Below, one piece after another: positions 16,379 through 22,539 of a DNA stretch of 31,901 bases; the stretch's first letter is position 1, and each line of letters opens with the position of its first letter. Source of the DNA: Lachnospiraceae bacterium (GTDB lineage: Bacteria; Bacillota; Clostridia; Lachnospirales; Lachnospiraceae); the NCBI GenBank assembly GCA_016293925.1, contig JAEDCX010000020.1, positions 1 to 31,901 on the forward strand, in the 5' to 3' direction. Position numbers and translations under genes: made by a program. The notes below the pieces were generated by a model. The model saw only the letters and a list, made by a program, of their open reading frames with translations, ran no database searches and was not told the DNA's origin.

Positions 16379-17890
16379 ATGACAATGGGTGAGATCACAA
16401 CAGTGAAACGGGGAGCCGAAGCTGCGTTCCGAAACCGGACAAAGTTCTGTGTGGGTACGGGACGTCTCGGTCTTGGGTTGCAGAAGGAGTATTATGACCA
16501 ACTGAAAATGGTACAGGAAGAGATCGGATTTTCCTATATCCGCGGTCATGGTATTTTCCACGATGATCTGGCTATCTATCATGAGTATGAGAAGGATGGA
16601 CAGATCTGTGTAGAGTATAATTTTACGTATCTGGACAGATTGTTTGACAGTTACCTTCAACTGCATATCCGGCCATTTATAGAGCTTGGCTTCATGCCGA
16701 AGAAGCTGGCAAGCGGAGAGCAGACCATTTTCTACTGGAAGGGCTGTACCACGCCGCCGAAGTCGGAAGAGCGGTGGACAGGACTGATTCAGGCACTGCT
16801 CCGGCATCTGATGGAGCGGTACGGAAGAGAAGAAGTGATCACATGGCCCATTGAGGTCTGGAATGAGCCGAATCTGCCCGGTTTCTGGTATCGGGCGGAT
16901 ATGGAAGCCTATTGCAGACTGTATGATATTTCGGCACGGGCTGTGAAAGCGGTAGACAGTGCATTTACCGTAGGCGGTCCTGCCATCTGCGGTGTGGATG
17001 ATGTCAGATGGCTCCGGAGTTTCCTGGAATTCGTGCAGAAAGAGAAGAGCCCGATTGACTTTGTGACCAGACATGCCTATGCGGTGGATGAGCCGGATGT
17101 GGCGGGGCATTATGCATATCAGAAGCTGAGAGATCCGGAAGTGTTCCTGCAGGAGCTGCAGGTGAGCCGGGAGATCATTGATTCTTTCCCGGAATTCAGG
17201 GATATGCCCATGCATATTACCGAGTTCAACACCTCTTATGTGCCCAACTGCCCGCTGCATGACACCAACAGAAATGCAGCCTATATCTCTCGTCTGCTTG
17301 CCAATATGGGGGACACCTGCGCCTCCTATTCGTACTGGACCTTCGGGGATGTATTCGAGGAGATGGGCGTGCCCTATACGCCTTTCCACGGAGGCTTTGG
17401 GCTGGTGGCAAACGGATTGATTCCCAAACCTACCTATTGGGCGTTCTCCTTCTTCTCCAGACTCTGTGAGAAGGGACTGTACCGGGATGAGACGATGGTT
17501 GTGACAGAGGGGAAGAAAGGGTATTGCGGCGTAGCGTTCGATTGCGAAAACCGTACCCTGGTCATTGAGACGGATGCAGCCGAGGGCAGCAGATATGTGC
17601 TGATTACCAGAAGTGTGGATGAGGAGCATTGCAATCCGCTGAAGGCCTGGCATGATCTGGGAGAACCTGCGAATCCCTCCGAGTGGGAACGGAAGGTGAT
17701 CCGTGACAGTGCAGTGCCGTATCAGCAGACGACTGTGTGTACCGTTACAAACGGCACACTTACCGTTACAATTCCGGTAGGAACCAATGGGGTGACCGGC
17801 TTTGAACTGATCCCCGCTACACTGACTCCCGATCGCGGATACGATTATGAGAGAGTAGCTGGGCAGGATCAGACCGGCGTTGCGGAATAG
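16379..17890 (+). CDS. GH39 beta-xylosidase
   Basis: This 503-residue family 39 hydrolase is expected to remove xylose from the non-reducing end of xylo-oligosaccharides with retention. Substrate-cleft and barrel motifs include FSYIRGHGIFHDD and LHIRPFIELGFMP. The acid/base is Glu163 (EVWNEPNLPG), the nucleophile is Glu282 (MHITEFNTSY), and a C-terminal beta-sandwich follows from about residue 345. No signal peptide is visible, so it probably works inside the cell beside GH3 and GH115. The start may be 16379 or, with GGGGG 7 nt upstream, 16385. It closes the run, 21 nt after kdgK. Having GH3 and GH39 together suggests complementary specificities, for example around uronic-acid branch points; this is inferred. 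Confidence 0.93.
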   Translation: MTMGEITTVKRGAEAAFRNRTKFCVGTGRLGLGLQKEYYDQLKMVQEEIGFSYIRGHGIFHDDLAIYHEYEKDGQICVEYNFTYLDRLFDSYLQLHIRPFIELGFMPKKLASGEQTIFYWKGCTTPPKSEERWTGLIQALLRHLMERYGREEVITWPIEVWNEPNLPGFWYRADMEAYCRLYDISARAVKAVDSAFTVGGPAICGVDDVRWLRSFLEFVQKEKSPIDFVTRHAYAVDEPDVAGHYAYQKLRDPEVFLQELQVSREIIDSFPEFRDMPMHITEFNTSYVPNCPLHDTNRNAAYISRLLANMGDTCASYSYWTFGDVFEEMGVPYTPFHGGFGLVANGLIPKPTYWAFSFFSRLCEKGLYRDETMVVTEGKKGYCGVAFDCENRTLVIETDAAEGSRYVLITRSVDEEHCNPLKAWHDLGEPANPSEWERKVIRDSAVPYQQTTVCTVTNGTLTVTIPVGTNGVTGFELIPATLTPDRGYDYERVAGQDQTGVAE

Positions 17891-17919
17891 AGCATAAGAG
17901 ACCGGACCGAGACCGGAAA

Positions 17920-18016
17920 CGGATGGAGCGGGGCAGAAACACACTGCCCCGGGCCATTCCGGAGGGGGCAGAAACGGATCGTTCCCGGGGGCTTCCCGGA
18001 AAAAATAATTTTTTTT
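17920..18016 (+). terminator. Candidate 3' end structures of the xylan operon
   Basis: An 8-bp perfect stem CGGGGCAG/CTGCCCCG (17929-17936 with 17944-17951) is extended by ATGG/CCAT pairs. A second stem CCGGG/CCCGG (17985-17989 with 17995-17999) is followed by an A-run and then eight T at 18009-18016. The T-run starts about 10 nt after the second stem, so this is not a textbook terminator, but it is the only candidate before the tRNA promoter. Confidence 0.45.
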
Positions 18017-18027
18017 GCAAAAAGTGC

Positions 18028-18056
18028 TTGCATTTTATCACATCATCATGTATTAT
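18028..18056 (+). promoter_or_regulatory. Sigma-A promoter of tRNA-Glu
   Basis: A -35 TTGCAT (18028-18033) and a -10 TATTAT (18051-18056) are separated by exactly 17 bp. Transcription would start near 18063, about 30 nt before the tRNA. The -35 is identical to that of the rimP promoter at 20094. Confidence 0.8.
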
Positions 18057-18094
18057 GAACAAGTGCTCACGAAGTGGCGCACAGTCAGTATGAT

Positions 18095-18166
18095 GGCGAG
18101 TTGGTCAAGCGGTCAAGACGCCGCCCTCTCACGGCGGAATCAGGGGTTCGATTCCCCTACTCGCTG
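18095..18166 (+). tRNA. tRNA-Glu (anticodon CUC)
   Basis: A complete 72-nt cloverleaf is visible. The acceptor GGCGAGT pairs with ACTCGCT and leaves discriminator G. The D arm is GTC/GAC. The anticodon stem CCGCC/GGCGG encloses loop CTCTCAC, giving anticodon CTC. The T arm is AGGGG/CCCCT with loop TTCGATT. The CCA end is not encoded. The first acceptor pair is G1-U72, a wobble. It reads the GAG codon. Confidence 0.95.
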
Positions 18167-18197
18167 CTTTGAAAATCAGATGAGTTCACGCTCAGGG

Positions 18198-18250
18198 AAG
18201 TAGTAAAGGATCTGCGAAGGAGCGATCGGTTTACTACTTTTTTTCTTTTT
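18198..18250 (+). terminator. Intrinsic terminator after tRNA-Glu
   Basis: A 10-bp perfect stem AAGTAGTAAA (18198-18207) with TTTACTACTT (18230-18239) is followed by a long T-rich tract interrupted by one C (18240-18250). The 22-nt loop is longish. It separates the tRNA from the riboswitch-controlled gene. Confidence 0.8.
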
Positions 18251-18271
18251 CCCGAATGCCGGATGAACAGA

Positions 18272-18297
18272 TTGCCGGCACAATCCAACAGTATACA
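18272..18297 (+). promoter_or_regulatory. Weak candidate promoter for the glycine-riboswitch transcript
   Basis: A good -10 TATACA (18292-18297) lies just before the aptamer, but the best -35-like hexamer, TTGCCG (18272-18277), is only 14 bp away. A start is needed here if the tRNA terminator is efficient. The predicted start near 18304 would fall right at the aptamer P1 stem. Confidence 0.3.
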
Positions 18298-18302
18298 GGT
18301 GT

Positions 18303-18377
18303 TTTCTGGAGAGCCCCACGGGAGTGGGCGCCGAAGGTGTAAGGTGCAAGCCGATCTCTCAGGCAAAAGGACAGAAG
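18303..18377 (+). promoter_or_regulatory. Glycine riboswitch (gcvT class, single aptamer)
   Basis: The sequence carries the conserved gcvT-class blocks in order: GGAGAG, a P3 hairpin (CCCCAC/GTGGG), CCGAAGG, GCAAGCC, then CTCTCAGGCAAAAGGACAGA. P1 is formed by TTCTG (18304-18308) with CAGAA (18372-18376) and P2 by GAGAG/CTCTC. Only one aptamer is visible; many members have two in tandem. It lies 127 nt upstream of the AGCS symporter start, a gene family known to be controlled by this class, so glycine should control symporter expression. Confidence 0.93.
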
Positions 18378-18386
18378 TGGTCAGGT

Positions 18387-18424
18387 CCGGTTTGTGAGTC
18401 GCGTCATGAACCGGTTTGTCTTTT
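18387..18424 (+). terminator. Terminator-like expression platform of the glycine riboswitch
   Basis: CCGGTTTGTGA (18387-18397) can pair with TCATGAACCGG (18404-18414) as an 11-bp stem with two G-U pairs and loop GTCGCG, followed by TTTGTCTTTT. It starts about 10 nt after the aptamer, the usual position for a transcription-control hairpin. A clear competing antiterminator was not found, so whether glycine turns the gene on or off is not resolved. Confidence 0.65.
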
Positions 18425-18504
18425 ATGGGATTTGCCATTTCGTTCCCGATACGACAAAGCGTTCCGTGAGGATCATACAAAACGAGAAAGAGGAGGAAGA
18501 GAAG

Positions 18505-20043
18505 ATGTTATTATCAACAATCGTTGAGGACATTACCGACGTAAACAACAAGGTCAATGATTTTGTGTGGGTTCAGGTGGGGCTGATCCTGCTGCTGGGC
18601 GTAGGTGTTGTTCTGACACTGATCACAGGATTCTTCCAGTTATCACACATCGGACATTGGATGAAGAAAACCATTGGCGGTGTATTCCGGAAGGAATCCC
18701 ATGTGAAGCATGAGAAAGGAAGCGTATCCCAGTTCCAGGCGTTGTGTACCGCGCTTGCGGCTACCATCGGAACCGGTAATATCGCCGGTGTTGCTGCGGC
18801 AATCTGTATCGGTGGTCCCGGTGCCGTATTCTGGATGTGGGTGGCTGCGTTTTTCGGAATGATGACCAACTTCTCCGAGAATGTTCTGGGTATCTATTAT
18901 CGACGCAAGAATAAGAACGGTGAGTGGTCCGGAGGTCCGATGTATTACTTGAAGAACGGACTGGGCAAGATGGCAGGATATGAGAAGATCGGATCCGTTC
19001 TTGCTGTTCTGTTTGCCGTATTTGCAATTCTTGCATCCTTCGGAATCGGTAACATGGGGCAGATCAATAAGATTGCCATCAATATGGATTCTGCATTCTT
19101 CAAGAATGTGGAGCCGGTGTACGTGTTCGGGGAAGTGACGCTCGTGAAGCTGATCATCGGCGTTACCCTGATGGTGGTCGGTGCAGTGATTATTCTGGGA
19201 GGTTTGAAGCGTATCGCCGCATTTGCGGAAAAGGTGGTTCCGTTTATGGCGATTGTGTATGTTGTCGGCGCTTTGATTATCATGTTCTGCCATATCAATG
19301 TGATTGGTGATATGTTCGTTGCAATCTTCAAGTTTGCCTGGGGCGTGAAAGCAGTCGGCGGCGGTGTTGCCGGCGTTGCGATCAAAACCATTATCGTACA
19401 GGGATGCAAGCGTGGCGTGTTCTCCAATGAGGCCGGACTTGGTTCTTCCGTAATGGTACATAGCAACTCTAACGTAAAAGAGCCGGTGAAACAGGGACTC
19501 TGGGGTATCTTCGAAGTGTTCGCCGATACCTTTGTGGTTTGTACCATGACAGCCATCGTCGTACTGTCTTCCGGAGCAATTGATCTTAAAACAGGTCTTG
19601 TGGCAGAAGGAACCCAGGACGCAACGCTGGTTGCTACCGCATTCGGCAATGTGTTCGGTTCGGCAGGAGAATGGTTTGTTGCCATTGCAATGTTGCTGTT
19701 TGCCTTTACAACCGTGCTCGGTTGGAGTCATTACGGTTCCAAAGCCGTGGAGTATCTCTTCGGCAACATCGGAGCCAGGATCTATCGTGTGATTTTCGTT
19801 CTGATGATCGTATCCGGCGCGTTGATGTCGTCTTCCCTGGCATGGGATATTTCCGATACCTTCAACGGATTGATGATGTTGCCGAACCTGATCGGTGTGA
19901 TCTCGTTGTCACCGGTGGTTGTGAAGATTACCAGAAACTATATCCGGCGTAAGTTAAAGGGAGAGGCGATTGAACCCATGCTGTCCAACGATCCCGAGAT
20001 TCAGGCACAGATGGCAGAAGCAGTTGCCAGAGGCGAGGAATAG
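18505..20043 (+). CDS. Sodium:alanine/glycine symporter (AGCS family)
   Basis: This 512-residue polytopic membrane protein of the alanine or glycine:cation symporter family (AlsT/DagA/GlyP type) moves alanine or glycine together with sodium. Family signatures include ATIGTGNIAGVAAAICIGGP, FWMWVAAFFGMMTNFSENVL and GGPMYYLKNGLG in the first third, with repeated hydrophobic helices (about ten to eleven) and a short charged C-terminal tail. AGGAGG lies 8 nt before the ATG at 18505. An in-frame upstream frame begins at 18394, but that stretch is riboswitch leader. The glycine riboswitch upstream argues that glycine is a physiological substrate. Glycine riboswitches occur both as ON switches (glycine disposal) and OFF switches (uptake), so transport direction in vivo is open. 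No clear terminator follows the gene. Confidence 0.94.
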   Translation: MLLSTIVEDITDVNNKVNDFVWVQVGLILLLGVGVVLTLITGFFQLSHIGHWMKKTIGGVFRKESHVKHEKGSVSQFQALCTALAATIGTGNIAGVAAAICIGGPGAVFWMWVAAFFGMMTNFSENVLGIYYRRKNKNGEWSGGPMYYLKNGLGKMAGYEKIGSVLAVLFAVFAILASFGIGNMGQINKIAINMDSAFFKNVEPVYVFGEVTLVKLIIGVTLMVVGAVIILGGLKRIAAFAEKVVPFMAIVYVVGALIIMFCHINVIGDMFVAIFKFAWGVKAVGGGVAGVAIKTIIVQGCKRGVFSNEAGLGSSVMVHSNSNVKEPVKQGLWGIFEVFADTFVVCTMTAIVVLSSGAIDLKTGLVAEGTQDATLVATAFGNVFGSAGEWFVAIAMLLFAFTTVLGWSHYGSKAVEYLFGNIGARIYRVIFVLMIVSGALMSSSLAWDISDTFNGLMMLPNLIGVISLSPVVVKITRNYIRRKLKGEAIEPMLSNDPEIQAQMAEAVARGEE

Positions 20044-20093
20044 AAGGGGTTGCGGATACCTGCGGACATTGTAAAGTTTTTTCCGCAAAGGGC

Positions 20094-20122
20094 TTGCATT
20101 CCGGCCGGAACTATGGTATACA
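20094..20122 (+). promoter_or_regulatory. Sigma-A promoter of the rimP-nusA-infB operon
   Basis: A -35 TTGCAT (20094-20099) and a -10 TATACA (20117-20122) are spaced by 17 bp. Transcription should begin near 20129, leaving a leader of about 130 nt before rimP that contains the hairpin at 20147. Confidence 0.85.
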
Positions 20123-20146
20123 ATATATGATAACGTATCAACAATG

Positions 20147-20173
20147 AAAGTGGACTTGCGAGTCCACTTTTTT
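20147..20173 (+). terminator. Leader terminator/attenuator upstream of rimP
   Basis: A perfect 10-bp stem AAAGTGGACT (20147-20156) with AGTCCACTTT (20161-20170) has loop TGCG and a six-T tract (20168-20173). It lies only about 20 nt after the predicted start site, so it would stop most transcripts before rimP unless antiterminated or read through. It could also end read-through from the symporter gene. Autoregulation by NusA through leader termination is the natural hypothesis. Confidence 0.85.
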
Positions 20174-20259
20174 GTTGCGGTAGCGGAGGGAGACTGCGAT
20201 GACAGGACAGATTCTCCGATTCTGTTGCCGAGTATTGGAAAGGGAAGGGAAAACCGAAT

Positions 20260-20727
20260 ATGACAAAACGGGAGAACTACGAGAGCCGGTTTGAAGAGAT
20301 CCTCCGGAAGATCACCGATGCCAACGGTCTTACCATCTACGATGTGGAGTATGTCAAGGAAGGCGGAGAATGGTATTTGCGTGGATACATCGACAAAGAA
20401 GGCGGTGTAACCATCGATGACTGTGAACTGGTGAGCCGTGCGGTTTCGGATGTGATGGACCGGGACGATTTTATCGAGGACGCCTACATTCTGGAGATCA
20501 GCAGCCCGGGCCTGGGAAGAGCCCTGAAGAAGGATAAGCATCTGGCCGGGAGCATCGGGGAAGAAGTGGAGCTGAAGACATACAAGCCGGTGGACGGAGC
20601 AAAAGAGTATGTGGGTCTTCTGAAGGCGTTTGATAAGGACACGATAACCATAGAACTGAAAAACAATACGGAAAAAGTGTTCCAGCGGGACACTGTGGCA
20701 CAGATCAGACTGACTGTGGATTTCTGA
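20260..20727 (+). CDS. rimP: Ribosome maturation factor RimP
   Basis: This 155-residue cytoplasmic protein is needed for maturation of the 30S subunit. The N-terminal alpha/beta domain has NGLTIYDVEYVKEG and LRGYIDKEGGVTIDDCE. The hallmark EISSPGLGRALKK follows, then the C-terminal SH3-like barrel (VELKTYKPVDG to IRLTVDF). It is of standard length. It is the first gene of the operon, 87 nt after the leader hairpin and 53 nt before nusA. The ribosome site is a G-rich AGGGAAGGGA about 9 nt upstream rather than a canonical AGGAGG, which may keep translation modest. Confidence 0.97.
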   Translation: MTKRENYESRFEEILRKITDANGLTIYDVEYVKEGGEWYLRGYIDKEGGVTIDDCELVSRAVSDVMDRDDFIEDAYILEISSPGLGRALKKDKHLAGSIGEEVELKTYKPVDGAKEYVGLLKAFDKDTITIELKNNTEKVFQRDTVAQIRLTVDF

Positions 20728-20780
20728 CAGAAAAAATAACACAAATGGATTGAATTTGTAGAAAGAGAGGATACTGGAAA

Positions 20781-21890
20781 ATGAATAAGGAGTTATTGGA
20801 GGCACTTGACACACTGGAAAAGGAGAAAGATATCAGCAAAGAGACTTTGTTCGAGGCAATCGAAAGTTCCCTTCTGATTGCATGCAAGAACCATTTTGGC
20901 AAGGCTGACAATATGAAAGCGGAAGTAAACCGGGAGACCTGTGACTTTACTGTGTATGCAGAGAAAACCGTTGTGGAGGAGGTTACGGATCCGGTGACGG
21001 AGATCTCGCTGGAGGACGCACGGGAAACGGATTCCGGCGCGGCACTCGGGGATGTGATAAAGGTGGAGATCAAGTCCAAGGATTTCGGCCGTATTGCCAC
21101 AAACAGCGCGAAAAACGTGATCCTGCAGAAGATCAGGGAAGAAGAGCGCCATGTGATCTACAACCAGTATTACGAGAAAGAGAAGGATATTGTCACCGGC
21201 GTGGTACAGCGTTATATCGGCAGGAACGTCAGTATCAATCTCGGCAAGGCAGATGCGATCCTGAATGAGTCAGAGATGGTGAAGGGCGAAACCTTCAGAC
21301 CCACGGAGCGGGTTAAGGTGTACATCGTGGAAGTGAAGGATACTTCCAAGGGACCCAAGATCCTGGTAAGCCGTACCCATCCGGAACTGGTGAAACGGTT
21401 ATTTGAGGCAGAGGTTGCGGAGATTCAGGACGGTACCGTTGAGATTAAGAGCATTGCAAGAGAAGCCGGAAGCAGAACGAAGATGGCCGTATGGAGCAAT
21501 AACCCCAATGTGGACGCGGTAGGTGCCTGTGTCGGATTCAACGGGTCGCGTGTCAATGCGATCGTAGATGAACTGAAGGGCGAGAAGATTGATATCATCA
21601 ACTGGGACGAGAACCCAGGAAACCTGATCCAGAACGCGTTGTCACCGGCGAAGATCGTTGCGGTGTTTGCGGATCCGGACGAGAAGACGGCGAAGGTCGT
21701 TGTTCCCGATTATCAGTTGTCACTTGCGATCGGTAAGGAAGGTCAGAATGCGAGACTTGCAGCAAGACTGACCGGCTATAAGATTGATATAAAGAGCGAA
21801 ACCCAGGCGAAGGATGCCGAAGGATTCCGCTATGAAGATTATATTGATTATGATGAGGAGGAGTATTCCGAAGAAGAAACAGAGGAATGA
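20781..21890 (+). CDS. nusA: Transcription termination/antitermination factor NusA
   Basis: NusA binds RNA polymerase and modulates pausing, termination and antitermination. At 369 residues it is the Gram-positive form, lacking the C-terminal acidic repeat domains of E. coli NusA. The RNA-polymerase-binding N-terminal domain covers about 1-125, the S1 domain about 135-200 (VVQRYIGRNVSINLGKADAI), and two KH domains run to about 345 (VGFNGSRVNAIVDEL; SLAIGKEGQNARLAARLTG). The protein ends in a strongly acidic tail (YDEEEYSEEETEE). It lies second in the operon. Its product could act on the terminators at 20147 and 25606. Confidence 0.97.
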   Translation: MNKELLEALDTLEKEKDISKETLFEAIESSLLIACKNHFGKADNMKAEVNRETCDFTVYAEKTVVEEVTDPVTEISLEDARETDSGAALGDVIKVEIKSKDFGRIATNSAKNVILQKIREEERHVIYNQYYEKEKDIVTGVVQRYIGRNVSINLGKADAILNESEMVKGETFRPTERVKVYIVEVKDTSKGPKILVSRTHPELVKRLFEAEVAEIQDGTVEIKSIAREAGSRTKMAVWSNNPNVDAVGACVGFNGSRVNAIVDELKGEKIDIINWDENPGNLIQNALSPAKIVAVFADPDEKTAKVVVPDYQLSLAIGKEGQNARLAARLTGYKIDIKSETQAKDAEGFRYEDYIDYDEEEYSEEETEE

Positions 21891-21931
21891 TCTTTCGGGA
21901 TCCGGTCTGATGACAGAAAGGATGATTCGGT

Positions 21932-22201
21932 ATGAACAAGAAAATTCCACAGCGTCAATGTGTAGGATGCGGTAAGATGGGCAGCAAGAAAGAGATGATG
22001 CGGGTGCTCAAAACGCCGGAAGGACCGATTACGCTGGATAAAACAGGTAAGAAAAACGGGCGTGGCGCATATCTATGTATAGACTGCGAATGTCTGAACA
22101 AGGCAATCCGCAATAAGGGGCTGGAACGCTCACTGAAGATGTCCATTCCGGTTGCGGTATATGAGACACTGAAGGAGGAGTTCAAGCAGGATGCCGAATG
22201 A
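21932..22201 (+). CDS. rnpM: YlxR/RnpM family RNA-binding protein (DUF448)
   Basis: This 89-residue protein of the YlxR family has been described in Bacillus subtilis as a modulator of RNase P. It starts with the family motif IPQRQCVGCG, continues KKEMMRVLKTPEG, and has the invariant GRGAYLC followed by CECLNKA, giving two Cys pairs that may hold the fold together. It sits 41 nt after nusA, its standard place, and its last 11 nt overlap the next gene. The start at 21932 is supported by GAAAGGAT about 10 nt upstream. Confidence 0.93.
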   Translation: MNKKIPQRQCVGCGKMGSKKEMMRVLKTPEGPITLDKTGKKNGRGAYLCIDCECLNKAIRNKGLERSLKMSIPVAVYETLKEEFKQDAE

Positions 22202-22517
22202 TCGAGTTCTGTCCCTGATCGGTCTTGCCACACGCGGGCGCAAGACGGCCAGTGGTGAATTTATGACGGAGAATACAGTCAAAGCCCGAAAGGCATATAT
22301 GGTGATTACCGCCACGGATGCATCCGGGAATACGAAAAAAAAATTCCGTGATATGTGTTCTTTTTACAGCGTTCCGTATGCAGAATATGGTACAAAAGAG
22401 GAATTGGGGCACGCCATGGGAAAAGAAATGAGAGCTTCGCTTGCCGTTACGGACGAGGGATTTGCCAGATCTCTTGCCGGGCTTCTCGGGGAAGCGGTAA
22501 CAGGGAATCGAAGATGA
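22191..22517 (+). CDS. ylxQ: L7Ae-family RNA-binding protein YlxQ
   Basis: This 108-residue protein is related to ribosomal protein L7Ae and binds kink-turn RNA in characterised relatives. The start DRVLSLIGLATRGRKTASGE matches the L7Ae fold, in which a conserved glycine-rich turn after the first helix contacts RNA; AYMVITATDAS and FARSLAGLLGE follow. It overlaps rnpM by 11 nt and precedes infB by 22 nt. The coding region includes a run of nine A near 22335, encoding KKK, a possible slippage point. The physiological RNA partner is unknown. Confidence 0.9.
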   Translation: MPNDRVLSLIGLATRGRKTASGEFMTENTVKARKAYMVITATDASGNTKKKFRDMCSFYSVPYAEYGTKEELGHAMGKEMRASLAVTDEGFARSLAGLLGEAVTGNRR

Positions 22518-22539
22518 GTGAATAACGGAGGTAGTAAAA

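Noticed and set aside
16073..17944. A 623-codon open frame on the minus strand opposite kdgK end and GH39
   Set aside because: It lies antisense to two clear enzymes with intact catalytic motifs, has no ribosome site or recognisable domains, and its composition (His/Ile/Arg-rich) is typical of a frame mirrored from a biased coding strand.
18167..18197. A second tRNA or small RNA directly after tRNA-Glu
   Set aside because: No cloverleaf can be folded; the stretch is just the leader of the tRNA terminator.
18394..18504. N-terminal extension of the symporter in the same frame
   Set aside because: The stretch is the riboswitch expression platform, and AGGAGG sits 8 nt before the ATG at 18505, giving a normal AGCS N-terminus.
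18643..19731. A 362-codon minus-strand open frame opposite the symporter
   Set aside because: Antisense to an intact membrane-transporter gene; no domain, ribosome site or promoter supports it.
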